64,000 nt of DNA from CALINB01 sp938045325 (GTDB taxonomy: Bacteria > Pseudomonadota > Alphaproteobacteria > Rhodospirillales > CALINB01): positions 62,001-126,000 of the forward strand of contig JAYNQW010000002.1 in NCBI GenBank assembly GCA_038114465.1, read 5' to 3'. The notes beneath the pieces were generated by a model that was given only the letters and a program-made list of their open reading frames with translations, was not told the origin of the DNA and did not search any database. The translations under genes and the position numbers were made by a program. The stretch's first letter is position 1; every line of letters starts with the position of its first letter. Positions 1 to 9,714 of this stretch are shown here, in pieces.

Positions 1-1502
1 GGATTAAGTGCCGGATAGCCGGAATCAAGCAACACACGACCGTCTTTACGGAGTGAATCCTTGGCGACACGAATGGCGATATCGGGGCGTTCATATATGC
101 GGGCCAGTGCGGCCGTCATGGCACGCCATTTCGGTGAATCGGTTGAGCGATACAGCGCCATGATAAACGGTTTCACATGAATGCGTCGGCCAAGCTGAAT
201 TAAGATCCGAACCGCCCGTACCATGTCGTTTTTGGCGTATTTGTGAATGGTATCTTTACTGACTTTCGGTTCCGCCGGTATCGCGAGCTTTCGTTCGTTT
301 TCCGGTAATTTTTCAATCGCAAGCTGACCGTAATACCGGGTTGGGTACTTTGCCGCTTTGCGATACCAGGAAAGGGCTTCTTGGTGGTTGCCTTGGGCGT
401 CGTGCGATCGTCCCGCCCAATAGGCAGCCCGGGACCGGCTGATCGGATATTTCACGCGGGCATGCATTTGGGTGAAGTGTTCAATCGCGGCCTTGTAGTC
501 TTTCATAAACCGCAAGGAAATCCATCCGGCAAGCCAGGCCGCTTCGGCATATTTTCTGCCTTTTTTAAATTCACCACCATTTGCAACGCGATAAGCTTGT
601 GAAATGAAACCTTTACGAAGGGAGCCTCGCGCTAAAACAGCTCGCTCGGCCCACCATTTTTCAGGATAGGGTATCGCTTTGGGAAATCTTTCTGAGGCTG
701 CCTCTAAGAGCTGTACCGCCGATTGATATTTTCGTTTTTTTCGCCGCCAACGAAGTCGTTCATAAACAAGTCCGAGGTTATCTTTCAAATGCTCGGGCAC
801 ACGCTCAATGGCCTTATCGACATTGCCCCGGCGGAACCGTAATTGCAGCCGTGCAAACCCTAATGCACGGTGATCTTTATTGACTCGCCACAACATGCGC
901 CGGGCCGGCCAATAGCGTCCTTTCCATAACAACCGGTCGAGCCGCTTTACATTGGCATTAGGGCCTAAAATGTTCCGGAATTTTTTATAAAATTGCCTCT
1001 CTTGCTTTTTACCGCCAAAATTTCCGTTGAGCCAAATGTAACGCAGCATCTCGTGGGCTTTGTCTTTATGGCCTTGCGCCAACATGGCCATGGCCAATTG
1101 AACTTGTCCGTGGGTGCTTACGGGCGGATACTTTTTAAACCATTGGATAACTTTACGGGATGGAAGACGGCTGTTCATGGCCTCTTCGGCACGCCGACGC
1201 AGCAGTTTTTGCCGTGGCCAACTCGGATGATCAGTGATAAAGCGGGCGATTTCATGGAATGATAAATACGTGTTCGGCCGCACGATATTCCGCCATCGGA
1301 TGATTTTGATCGGGATCGGATTTTTCGTGTATTGGGCTAATCGCTCAGCGCGTTTCCATTGATGAGCATCGAGAGCCTGAAAGGCTCCCTTGGCAATTTT
1401 AGCATCACGGGGAGACAATTCCGCCGCTATGGACGGCACTGAAGATAAATGCAGGGCGCCTGCGGCCGTCAACACGGTTAATACGGTCAGTCGTCGTATC
1501 AT
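1..1502 (-). CDS. slt: Soluble lytic murein transglycosylase (Slt70-like), N-terminal part
   Basis: The reverse strand is open from an ATG at 1502 to the window edge, giving about 500 codons with no stop. The start MIRRLTVLTVLTAAGA is a signal peptide ending near SIAAE. The rest is alpha-helical, superhelical-repeat sequence (for example AAYWAGRSHDAQGNHQEALS and RYYGQLAIEKLP), typical of the ring domain of periplasmic Slt70 proteins. The family cleaves the MurNAc-GlcNAc bond of peptidoglycan to give 1,6-anhydro products. The visible part ends at SGYPAL, just before the place where the catalytic SLT domain with its ES motif should begin, so the active site lies outside the window. It is divergent from dapA, with about 210 bp between them, an arrangement common in Alphaproteobacteria. 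Confidence 0.88.
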   Translation of the reverse strand, partial: MIRRLTVLTVLTAAGALHLSSVPSIAAELSPRDAKIAKGAFQALDAHQWKRAERLAQYTKNPIPIKIIRWRNIVRPNTYLSFHEIARFITDHPSWPRQKLLRRRAEEAMNSRLPSRKVIQWFKKYPPVSTHGQVQLAMAMLAQGHKDKAHEMLRYIWLNGNFGGKKQERQFYKKFRNILGPNANVKRLDRLLWKGRYWPARRMLWRVNKDHRALGFARLQLRFRRGNVDKAIERVPEHLKDNLGLVYERLRWRRKKRKYQSAVQLLEAASERFPKAIPYPEKWWAERAVLARGSLRKGFISQAYRVANGGEFKKGRKYAEAAWLAGWISLRFMKDYKAAIEHFTQMHARVKYPISRSRAAYWAGRSHDAQGNHQEALSWYRKAAKYPTRYYGQLAIEKLPENERKLAIPAEPKVSKDTIHKYAKNDMVRAVRILIQLGRRIHVKPFIMALYRSTDSPKWRAMTAALARIYERPDIAIRVAKDSLRKDGRVLLDSGYPALN

Positions 1503-1713
1503 CGAATACCCTGCTATTGATGCCGCCGCCTTGATTTTCCGCATAATTCCCGGTGCGGAACCGGGCCTGCGCCCGAGACTGTAAGCGGGCTTGCCCGTAA
1601 CCTCAAGTTTACAACGCGGACCATAACCGGTTTGTGTTCGGTCCTGGCGCACCGTGCTTGCCGTTGCGGTATGGTTAGGAGTATGTTCGGGCCAGAAAAC
1701 CAGAGGAAAATCA

Positions 1714-2589
1714 ATGTTTCAAGGCTCTATTACCGCACTGATTACACCGTTCAAAAACGGTCAAGTCGATGAAAAAACCTATCAGTCATTCATTGAATGG
1801 CAGATAGAAGAGGGAACAAATGCGCTCGTACCCTGTGGCACGACGGGAGAATCGCCGACACTGACACATGACGAGCACATGAAAGTGACGGAGATCTGCA
1901 TTGGCGTGGCAAAAGGCAAAGTGCCGGTCATTGCCGGCACGGGATCGAATTCGACGGAAGAAGCGATCATGTTGACGGAACATGCCAGAAAAGCAGGGGC
2001 CGACGCTGCGCTTGTGGTGACACCCTATTACAACAAACCGACCCAGGAAGGGCTTTTTCAACATTATAAAGCCATCAATGACGCCGTCGAGTTGCCGGTG
2101 ATTATCTACAATATTCCCGGGCGAAGTATCGTCGATATGTCGGTCGGCACCATGGCCCGTTTAGCCGAACTACCGAATATTGTCGGCGTTAAAGATGCTA
2201 CACAAGATCTAGCGCGGCCTTTGGTCACACGCATGAGAATTGGTGATGATTTCTGCCAGCTCTCGGGGGAAGATGGGACTGCCGTTCCGTTCTTAGCGGC
2301 CGGCGGGCAGGGGTGCATTTCCGTTACGTCGAACATCGCGCCCCGGCTATGTGCCGAAATGCATGCCGCATGGCAAAAAGGCGATATTAAAACAACCATG
2401 GCTATTCAAGACCGGTTGATGCCGCTTCATACGGCGCTGTTTTGTGAAACAAGTCCGGGGCCGATTAAATATGCCGCGAAATTGCTCGGCAAATGCTCCG
2501 ATGAAGTTCGTTTGCCGTTATGTGGCATCGACGAGAAAAGCAAAAAAACCGTAGAGGCGGCGTTAATTAAAACGGGCTTGATGAACTAG
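1714..2589 (+). CDS. dapA: 4-hydroxy-tetrahydrodipicolinate synthase
   Basis: Condenses pyruvate with aspartate semialdehyde, the first committed step to diaminopimelate and lysine. The 291-residue TIM-barrel protein has the expected length (E. coli 292). Visible residues: CGTTGESPTL around residues 41-50, which holds the active-site Thr pair; Tyr131 in IIYNIPGRS; and the Schiff-base Lys159 in IVGVKDATQD. An in-frame GTG lies at 1654, but the ATG at 1714 has a purine-rich RBS (agaggaaaa) and begins exactly where the family begins (MFQGSITALITPF). It is followed after 24 bp by smpB on the same strand, probably co-transcribed. The slt gene diverges upstream. Confidence 0.96.
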   Translation: MFQGSITALITPFKNGQVDEKTYQSFIEWQIEEGTNALVPCGTTGESPTLTHDEHMKVTEICIGVAKGKVPVIAGTGSNSTEEAIMLTEHARKAGADAALVVTPYYNKPTQEGLFQHYKAINDAVELPVIIYNIPGRSIVDMSVGTMARLAELPNIVGVKDATQDLARPLVTRMRIGDDFCQLSGEDGTAVPFLAAGGQGCISVTSNIAPRLCAEMHAAWQKGDIKTTMAIQDRLMPLHTALFCETSPGPIKYAAKLLGKCSDEVRLPLCGIDEKSKKTVEAALIKTGLMN

Positions 2590-2613
2590 CCTTAACCAAA
2601 AGGCGCAAATCTG

Positions 2614-3093
2614 ATGGCACGCAAAAAGAAGAATAAAGCGCCGACGAATATTGCCGCGCAAAATCGAAAAGCCCGTCATAATTATCTCATTGAAGAACAC
2701 TTTGAGGCCGGTATTGCGCTCGTCGGGACGGAAGTGAAATCGCTGCGCAAAAACGGCGCCACGATTACGGAAGCCTATGCCGCTGAAAAAGACGGTGAGA
2801 TTTATCTTTTTAACGCCTATATCCCGGAATATCAGTCGGCAAAACATTTGGCTCACGAACCACGCCGACAGCGGAAGTTATTATTACATAGCAGAGAAGT
2901 GGCACGCTTAATTGGTGCCGTTCAACGCAAAGGCCTGACCTTGGTGCCGTTGTCGATATATTTTAACGACCGCGGCTTTGCCAAAGTCGACCTTGCCTTG
3001 GGCCGGGGCAAGCATAAGGTCGACAAAAGGGCTTATGCTAAAGAACAGGATTGGAAACGTGACAAATCCCGCCTCATGCGTAAAAAGGGCTAA
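2614..3093 (+). CDS. smpB: SsrA-binding protein SmpB
   Basis: Binds tmRNA and brings it to stalled ribosomes for trans-translation. The 159-residue protein shows the full family pattern: ARHNYLIEEHFEAGIALVGTE near the N-terminus, then EVKSLRKNG, YIPEYQ, then the GRGKHKVDKR segment and a basic C-terminal tail DWKRDKSRLMRKKG that folds into a helix in the mRNA channel. It starts 24 bp after dapA. No ssrA (tmRNA) gene is visible in the 120 bp downstream or elsewhere in the window. Confidence 0.97.
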   Translation: MARKKKNKAPTNIAAQNRKARHNYLIEEHFEAGIALVGTEVKSLRKNGATITEAYAAEKDGEIYLFNAYIPEYQSAKHLAHEPRRQRKLLLHSREVARLIGAVQRKGLTLVPLSIYFNDRGFAKVDLALGRGKHKVDKRAYAKEQDWKRDKSRLMRKKG

Positions 3094-3215
3094 ATTCTGT
3101 TATATTGCTGTTTAAATTTAATTGTAATTTTTACACCAAATACGGCTAATATCCCTTTCTAATTATACGGTATACTAAGCCATACAAGCTTGGTCCCGAT
3201 GTGGGAGTACCCTAC

Positions 3216-4353
3216 GTGGAATTCAAACGTTTCAGTAAAATTCAAATAATAGCTTTTGCCCTGATGTTTGCAGGCGCCCTCGGGCTATGGTTTGAGCGTG
3301 AATATGTTAGCCAGCTTTTTGCTCAATCTTATGACGACGGTAAAAGTAAAAAGAATAAGAAGAAGAAAAAAAGAAAAGTTCCCGTCATCGTTAAATATGT
3401 GAAACAACAAACTGATGTCGTACGCATTGCCGCGATCGGCACGGCACGTGCAAAAAGATTTGTAACGATTTACCCGCAAGCTTCAGGGGAAATTATCGAC
3501 TTTATGGTCGTTGCCGGTGAGCGGGTCAAAAATAAACAACCCATATTAAAACTTGAGTCCCGCAAAGCACGCATCGCAAACCGATTGGCTGAAAAAAAAT
3601 TGAAAGAAGCAAGGCGTCTTCTTACGAGGTCTAAAAGGCTTCGCAGCAGCCGGGTTAATTCGTTAGCGAATGTCGAAGACGCCGAAACCGTTTATGAACG
3701 TGCTCAGCTTGAGTTGGAACAGACCCGTGAAGCATTGAATGATCGGACCATCGAAGCGCCGTTCGCCGGTATCGTCGGTATTCCGAAAGTCGAAAAGGGA
3801 GACCGGATAACACCGGCAACGGAAATCATTACAATTGATAACCGGGATACGTTGATAGTCGAATTTGAAGTCGCCGAAAGATATTTATCCCGCCTCAAGA
3901 TAGGACACCCGGTTCACGCCGTGACGCCGACCTTTCCTGATAAAACGATAAAGGGAACGATCGAAAATCTCGATAGCCGTGTCGATCCTGTTTCGCGGAC
4001 CATTCGCATTCGGGCTGCATTCTCCAATAAAGATGATTCGCTTCTCCCCGGTGTTTCGTTCTTTATCAAATTGGACTTACCGGGCAAGATGTTTCCCATG
4101 GTGCCTCAGCTTGCACTGCAGTGGGGCGAGGGGAAAAGCTTTGTCTGGCGGGTTACGGAAAAGAAAAAAGTCGAAAAAGTAATCGTCCGATTGGTTAATC
4201 GGCTGAACAACACAATTTTGATTGATGGCGATATTGCTCCTGGCGACCTCGTTGTTGTCGAGGGCGTGCAANNNNNNNNNNGTGCAACGGTTGAGGGAAG
4301 GGCGGCGCGTTGTTTTCAAAAAACCGAAACGTCCGCCGGTTCCGGGGTCGTAA
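3216..4353 (+). CDS. RND efflux periplasmic adaptor (membrane fusion protein), interrupted by an N-gap
   Basis: HlyD/AcrA-type adaptor linking the inner-membrane RND pump encoded next to an outer-membrane channel. It has an N-terminal membrane anchor (IIAFALMFAGALGLW), a very Lys-rich linker (KSKKNKKKKKRK), a lipoyl/barrel-sandwich half (SGEIIDFMVVAGERVKNKQP), a coiled-coil hairpin, then IEAPFAGIVGIPKVEKGDRI and a beta-barrel region. GTG at 3216 is favoured because GGGAG lies about nine bases upstream; GTG at 3201 is the alternative. A ten-N gap at 4272-4281 shifts the frame. If the repeated gtgcaa on both sides is collapsed, the end reads VVVEGVQRLREGRRVVF and stops at TAA 4351-4353, seven bases before the pump gene. 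No TolC-type gene is near. Confidence 0.88.
4272..4281. other. Assembly gap (10 N) inside the RND adaptor gene
   Basis: Ten N. The sequence gtgcaa ends the left flank and begins the right flank, so the two contigs probably overlap by six bases and nothing is missing. Collapsing the repeat restores a continuous adaptor reading frame. Confidence 0.9.
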
Positions 4354-4359
4354 ACAGTC

Positions 4360-7300
4360 ATGTTTGAAAAAGCAAGTGATCTACCTGCGTTGAGTATTCG
4401 TCGGCCATTTTTGGTCACGGTCCTTAATCTGCTAATAATCGTTTGCGGTATCAGCGCCTTGTTCGGCGTAGAAGTTCGCGAATTGCCCGATGTGGACCGG
4501 CCGATCGTCACCGTAAGGGCCGATTACCCGGGCGGATCACCTGAAACAATCGATACGGAAATCACCAGCGTTGTTGAACGGGCAGTCGCGCGGGTTAATG
4601 GCGTCAAAGAGGTCCGTTCTTCAAGCGAAGAAAACAATTTCCGGATTCGTGTCGTTTTCAGCCCTGATGTGGATTTGATTACCGCGGCCAATGATGTCCG
4701 CGAAGCGGTAAGCCGTGTCGAGCGGGAACTGCCGGACGGAGTCGAAGATATATTCGTCATTAAGGCCGATGCCGATGCTCGGGCGATCTTGAAGCTGGCC
4801 GTATCCAGCCATAGTCTGCCGATCGAACGGCTGACCTATATGGTCAATACACAAATCATTCCGGAGCTGACCTCGGTAAAAGGTGTCGCCGATGTCCGGA
4901 TATTCGGTGAACGGGAACGCACTCTTCGTGTATTGCTCGATCCCATGCGCTTGGCAGCTCATAATTTATCCGTTGCCGATGTTTCCCGGGTCATGCGTTT
5001 GGCCCGCTATGATATTCCGGCAGGCAGTTTTGAAGCGGATGAACAGGAGGTTCTCGTTCGGGCAAATGCTTCCGTTGTAAAGCCCGTTCATATTAAAAAT
5101 TTAATGGTTCGGGACCCTGTGCGCATCGGTGACGTTGCCGATGTCCACTATGCGCCGGCGGACCCTGAGAATTATGTGCGGCTTAATGGCCGGACGATTG
5201 TTAATTTAGGGATCGTGCGCCAACCAAAATCAAATACTGTTTCAATTTCCAATGCTGTTAACGATATTATTAAAAGGCTTAACACGCAATTTCACCAAAT
5301 TAATATCGAGAAAATTTCTGACAGCGCATTCTTCATACGCGGCGCCATCAAAGAAGTATTGTTCAGTCTTGTCTTAACAATCACAATTGTCATCTCGGTT
5401 ATTGTTTTGTTTATTGGGCGTCTACGCGCGGCTTTTATCCCTGCCGTAACGATTCCGATTTCATTGATCGGCGCCATCGCCGGTATTTGGTTGTTGGGAT
5501 TCTCCGTTAACCTCATAACGTTATTGGCACTGGTTCTTGCTTCCGGTATTGTCGTTGACGACGCCATCGTTGTCTTGGAAAACATTCAACGTCTGCGCGC
5601 TCAAGGCATCGCACCACGTGCGGCTTCTGTGATCGGAACCCGCCAAGTGTTCTTTGCTGTTGTGGCAACTACCATCACATTGATATCAGTCTTCATTCCG
5701 ATTTCTTTTTTGCCGACGGCGGCGGGTCGGTTGTTTAAAGAGTTCGGATTTATTCTAGCCGTAACCGTTTCTATCTCATCTTTTGTGGCCTTGACGATAG
5801 TGCCGATCATCGCATCAAAACTGCCCGATCCAAGCGCTGAAAAAGATAATGCCGCTAGAAGTATTTTTGTCGCGTTCGGCGATAAATTTCTTTCAGGATA
5901 TAAACGTGCCCTGAATTGGGTTCTCGCTTCACCTTTTATCGTTTTAGGCATTTGCTGCATCATTGTTTCTTCCGCCGCCATTGTTCATCAGAATTTAGGC
6001 GAAGAATTGGTGCCCAGAGAAGATCGTGGTAACATTGTCATTCGTTTAACCGGCCCGGATGGCACGGGATTAGCTTACATGGACCGGCAAATCGAGCATG
6101 TTGAGCGCATACTTCAGCCTCTGGTGAATGACGGTACGGTCAAAAAAGTCTTCACCATTACAGGTCGTTACGACTTTAACCGGGGTTGGGTGGAAGCACC
6201 GTTGCGTGATTGGTCGGAACGGGATCAAACCGAAGCGCAAATCGCCAATAAACTGAACAAAAAGCTTCGAAAGATTGCCGGTGCGCGTGTTCGTATCCGA
6301 AAAGTAAATAGCTTACGGCTCAGAAATGTAGATGGCGGCTTGGAATTTGCCCTGACCGGGGGCAATTACGAACGAATTTTCCAAGAAACGAAAAAATTCG
6401 TAAACCGTATCGAAGACGAAATCCCGGAACTTCACAACCTTAGAATTGAGTTTCGCGCCACTCAACCGGAGATCTCTCTTGAGATCAACCGGCAGCGCGC
6501 TGTTGACCTCGGTGTTTCGTTGGAAGATCTTGCGGCGACTCTTAAGGTTATCGCGGATCAAGATGAAATCGCCGAAATGAGCGTAAATGATGAATCTGTT
6601 CCCATCATTTTACAGGCCACCAAAGGGGCTATCAAACAACCATCCGATCTCAATAATCTATACGTTTCAGGTAAAGACAACAGACTCATTCCATTATCGC
6701 AACTCGTCACATTCTCGGAAAACAGTATTGCCGCCGAATTAGACCGGCACGGACAACGCCGGGCCGTCGAAGTCGACGCTGACGTTGCCGACACCATGAC
6801 TTTGCGTCAGGCGATCGACGCTGTTCGTAAACTGGCCCGGAAAACTTTACCGGATGATGTCGCTGTTCTTTTTTTGGACCAAGCCGCCGAATTGGAAGAA
6901 ACGTCCAAGGACATGAACATTACGTATTTAATTTCTTTTCTTGTTGTATTCCTGGTTTTGGTTGCTCAATTTGAAAGTATCACCAGCGCCATCGTCGTTA
7001 TCCTTACGGTACCGTTTGGCATTTGCGCTGCGATTTTTGCGCTTGGTTTTACCGGCACGACAATCAATATTTACAGTCAAATCGGTGTCCTGATGCTGAT
7101 CGGCATCATGGCGAAGAACAGTATTTTAATGGTCGAATTCGCCGACCAGTTACGTGAACAAGGCCGTTCTGTCGCCGATGCAACCGTCGAAGCATCCTTG
7201 GTACGCCTCCGGCCCATTATCATGACGATGGTCTCAACTGTTTTGGCAGGCTTGCCGCTGATTCTCTTTGGCGGGCCGGGAGCTGAAGCGCGCACGTCCA

Positions 7301-7461
7301 TCGGCTGGGTCGTATTCGGTGGCCTCGGACTGGCCGCCGTCTTTACATTGTTTTTAACGCCGACGTTTTACCGCTTGATTGCCGGTTTTTCGAAGCCGCG
7401 CAACACGGCCGGCGACACCCTCAGTGCGGAATTGGACGACGCCTCCAAGCAAACTGCATAA
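4360..7461 (+). CDS. RND-family efflux transporter permease (AcrB/MexB-like, HAE1 type)
   Basis: Inner-membrane proton-driven pump subunit of 1033 residues, the usual length. The sequence shows the first membrane helix after SIRRPFLVTVLNLL, two large periplasmic loops, and the second block of helices beginning after FSLVLTITIVISVIVL. The TM4 signature LASGIVVDDAIVVLENI carries the paired Asp residues of the proton relay, and a second cognate motif MAKNSILMVEFADQLRE lies near residue 925. HAE1-type members export hydrophobic compounds such as drugs, detergents or lipids; the substrate cannot be read from the sequence. It follows the adaptor gene directly (6 bp), so the two form an operon. It ends 13 bp from the convergent MFS gene. 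Confidence 0.95.
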   Translation: MFEKASDLPALSIRRPFLVTVLNLLIIVCGISALFGVEVRELPDVDRPIVTVRADYPGGSPETIDTEITSVVERAVARVNGVKEVRSSSEENNFRIRVVFSPDVDLITAANDVREAVSRVERELPDGVEDIFVIKADADARAILKLAVSSHSLPIERLTYMVNTQIIPELTSVKGVADVRIFGERERTLRVLLDPMRLAAHNLSVADVSRVMRLARYDIPAGSFEADEQEVLVRANASVVKPVHIKNLMVRDPVRIGDVADVHYAPADPENYVRLNGRTIVNLGIVRQPKSNTVSISNAVNDIIKRLNTQFHQINIEKISDSAFFIRGAIKEVLFSLVLTITIVISVIVLFIGRLRAAFIPAVTIPISLIGAIAGIWLLGFSVNLITLLALVLASGIVVDDAIVVLENIQRLRAQGIAPRAASVIGTRQVFFAVVATTITLISVFIPISFLPTAAGRLFKEFGFILAVTVSISSFVALTIVPIIASKLPDPSAEKDNAARSIFVAFGDKFLSGYKRALNWVLASPFIVLGICCIIVSSAAIVHQNLGEELVPREDRGNIVIRLTGPDGTGLAYMDRQIEHVERILQPLVNDGTVKKVFTITGRYDFNRGWVEAPLRDWSERDQTEAQIANKLNKKLRKIAGARVRIRKVNSLRLRNVDGGLEFALTGGNYERIFQETKKFVNRIEDEIPELHNLRIEFRATQPEISLEINRQRAVDLGVSLEDLAATLKVIADQDEIAEMSVNDESVPIILQATKGAIKQPSDLNNLYVSGKDNRLIPLSQLVTFSENSIAAELDRHGQRRAVEVDADVADTMTLRQAIDAVRKLARKTLPDDVAVLFLDQAAELEETSKDMNITYLISFLVVFLVLVAQFESITSAIVVILTVPFGICAAIFALGFTGTTINIYSQIGVLMLIGIMAKNSILMVEFADQLREQGRSVADATVEASLVRLRPIIMTMVSTVLAGLPLILFGGPGAEARTSIGWVVFGGLGLAAVFTLFLTPTFYRLIAGFSKPRNTAGDTLSAELDDASKQTA

Positions 7462-7474
7462 ACTTTTTTTTATG

Positions 7475-8671
7475 TTACCGTTTTGCGAGACGCCGGGACC
7501 GGTAAACGCTGTATCCCCCAATCAGGGATATGACGGCAAACAATCCAAATGTCGTGCCGTAACTGCCGATTACCGGATATAAACTTGAAAAGATCGCCGG
7601 GCCGACAAAAACGCCAGCGAAAGAAATTGCCAAGGTTACGCCGATAACTTTGCCAACCTGTTGCGGTTCGGTCAGCGTCGTAATCGAGGCGATATAAACA
7701 CCATTCCATCCGAGTGCCGATAAGCCAAATAGAAAAAACACAATATATACCGCCGTTAACGGCCAAGACGGGCTGATCACCGTCGTTACAAATGACAGCC
7801 CAATAATGACCATCGACAACATGATTAAGATGGCCAATCCATCGCCGAAGCGATCGGCAATCCAACCCCAGATCGGCCTGCCGGTTACACCGGCAATTTG
7901 TACGGCGGCCATGACATACCCGGCAGTGATTAAGGCTTCACTCGTGGTTTTCCCTGTAATGACTTCCTGCACAAGATAAGTAACGAGGAAGGTCACCAAG
8001 CTCATTTGGATCATGGAAAACATCAGCCCGGCAGGCATGAGTTCACGTAACGGTTTATTGCGCCAAACAATCTCGAATCCCTCAAATGGACGTTTGATTA
8101 GAGATGTCTGAGGATTTCGATCATCATCCCATTGATGGCGCCAAGGCTGGATCGTGACGGCAAAAAGGATTGCGCATATCGAAACAACCCCGGTGGCCCA
8201 CTGCCAGCCCCAATGAACGGTAATCATCGGCGCTAACAATCCCGCTAAAATTCCGCCGAACGGAACACCGGTTTGTTTGATTGAAAAAATTAAGTTCCGG
8301 TGATTGGGGTCGGAATATTTCACCAATAAGTGCGATGCGGTTGGGTTGGTCAGGCCGTAGGAAAAACCTATAAGAACAGAACCCACCAAAATCGAAATAA
8401 GATTGGGAAAGCTCAAGCAGGCACAGCCGGCTGCAACAAATACCATGCAAAGTTGGATTGTGCGCGCGGCTCCCCAGCGCTGAATCATCGGACCGCAATA
8501 AATTGAAGACACAACGGCCCAAAAATAAGCGATTGAAATTTGATATCCGACCAAAGACGGTGACAATTCGAGGCGCGCAGCAACGTCGGGGGCGATGACC
8601 GGGTAGGTTAAAATGCCGAAGGTCGCTATAGCCTGGACCAACGTGGTTATCAGGACGACAATCCACCCCAT
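7475..8671 (-). CDS. Major facilitator superfamily transporter
   Basis: A 398-residue protein with about 12 hydrophobic helices and the MFS loop motif variants YCGPMIQRWGAART between TM2 and TM3 and WGWIADRFGDG in the second half. The gene has a good RBS (aagga) ahead of ATG 8671. Substrate class is not evident; it resembles the small-molecule/organic-anion MFS members annotated generally in Alphaproteobacteria. It is followed upstream on the same strand, after a 25 bp gap, by the yfcG-like gene, so the two may be co-transcribed (yfcG first). Its 3' end converges with the RND pump gene. Confidence 0.88.
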   Translation of the reverse strand: MGWIVVLITTLVQAIATFGILTYPVIAPDVAARLELSPSLVGYQISIAYFWAVVSSIYCGPMIQRWGAARTIQLCMVFVAAGCACLSFPNLISILVGSVLIGFSYGLTNPTASHLLVKYSDPNHRNLIFSIKQTGVPFGGILAGLLAPMITVHWGWQWATGVVSICAILFAVTIQPWRHQWDDDRNPQTSLIKRPFEGFEIVWRNKPLRELMPAGLMFSMIQMSLVTFLVTYLVQEVITGKTTSEALITAGYVMAAVQIAGVTGRPIWGWIADRFGDGLAILIMLSMVIIGLSFVTTVISPSWPLTAVYIVFFLFGLSALGWNGVYIASITTLTEPQQVGKVIGVTLAISFAGVFVGPAIFSSLYPVIGSYGTTFGLFAVISLIGGYSVYRSRRLAKR

Positions 8672-8696
8672 TTATTTATCCTTATAAATCATATTT

Positions 8697-9398
8697 TTAT
8701 TTTCGAGAGGCGTACTGCTTGTCACCGAAGAGAGTTGAAAAGGCGTCGTTGCCGAGTTTGTCGATTTCTACTTTATGTTCTTTTAGAACGGTAAGTCCTT
8801 TTTGAACGGCAGGACGGTTGTCGATTGTTTCAAACCACCGCTTCACATGAGAAAACTCATCGAATAATCCGTCTTTGTAACCCTGATAAGAGCGTACCCA
8901 GGGGTACGTCGCCATGTCAGCAATGGAATAATCGCCGGCTAAATACTCATGGTGCGAAAGCCGTTTATTCATAACGCCGTACAAGCGCTTGGCTTCGTTC
9001 GTATAGCGTTGCACCGCGTAATTAATTTGTTCTGGCGCATATTTTCGAAAATGATTGGCTTGTCCAAACATGGGGCCGACACCGCCCATTTGAAACATCA
9101 ACCATTGAATGACTTGATAACGATCCGTCATTGCGCTCGGCATAAACTGTCCGGTTTTCTCGGCGAGGTACATCAAGATGGCGCCGGATTCAAATAGGGT
9201 GAAATCGTCGCCACCTGGACCATCATGATCGACGAGTGCCGGAATTTTATTATTTGGGCTGATTGATAAAAATTCGTCGGCGAATTGTTCCCCCTTGGTG
9301 ATGTCGATCGGATGCGCCGTGTAGGGCAGGGCCGTTTCCTCCAACATGATGGTGATTTTGACGCCATTGGGGGTCGGCCAGCTGTAAAGATCGATCAT
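8697..9398 (-). CDS. yfcG: Glutathione transferase, YfcG/Nu class disulfide-bond oxidoreductase
   Basis: The 233-residue protein closely follows E. coli YfcG: MIDLYSWPTPNGVKITIMLE, ISPNNKIPALVDHDG, LFESGAILMYLAEKTGQF, then the helical domain with YSIADMATYPWV. Nu-class enzymes use the PTPNG Thr/Asn rather than Tyr/Ser to act on glutathione and have disulfide reductase activity. The start at ATG 9398 is chosen over GTG 9422 because aagga lies eight bases before it and because the family begins MIDLY. It is cytosolic. The downstream neighbour is an MFS transporter on the same strand. Confidence 0.93.
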   Translation of the reverse strand: MIDLYSWPTPNGVKITIMLEETALPYTAHPIDITKGEQFADEFLSISPNNKIPALVDHDGPGGDDFTLFESGAILMYLAEKTGQFMPSAMTDRYQVIQWLMFQMGGVGPMFGQANHFRKYAPEQINYAVQRYTNEAKRLYGVMNKRLSHHEYLAGDYSIADMATYPWVRSYQGYKDGLFDEFSHVKRWFETIDNRPAVQKGLTVLKEHKVEIDKLGNDAFSTLFGDKQYASRK

Positions 9399-9640
9399 CA
9401 GGATATCCTTGCTCGAATTCACGTTTTTTGAGTGATGGCGTTATAGCAGATATCGCTATCGTCAATGGAACATGCGTTGAAAATAGCGCTGTAAACCATG
9501 AGAATCAAAACGTTGTCAAATAACCCTTTGATATTAAACATATTATTTGATCGTCCGTTGTGATGGCGGGCACAGCCAGGTTCAGAAAAACCAGTCACAA
9601 TCGTCAAAATCGAGGAGAGACGCGGGATTTACGTAAATAG

Positions 9641-9669
9641 GTGAAATTATTAACTCTTTATGTTATAAT
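9641..9669 (+). promoter_or_regulatory. Candidate sigma-70-type promoter for the 9715 gene
   Basis: gtgaaa (9641-9646; four of six bases of the -35 consensus), a 17-base spacer, then a perfect tataat at 9664-9669. Transcription would start near 9676, about 40 bases before ATG 9715. The rest of the roughly 290 bp between yfcG and this gene is AT-rich and holds nothing else I recognise. Confidence 0.5.
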
Positions 9670-9714
9670 ACGGATCTCGCTGGATAGAAGATCCGGCCGT
9701 TATTGGTAGAAACC

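Noticed and set aside
1654..1713. Longer dapA starting at GTG 1654
   Set aside because: The extra 20 residues have no counterpart in DapA, and ATG 1714 has a good RBS.
3094..3215. tmRNA (ssrA) next to smpB
   Set aside because: The intergenic region is too short and lacks a tRNA-Ala-like half.
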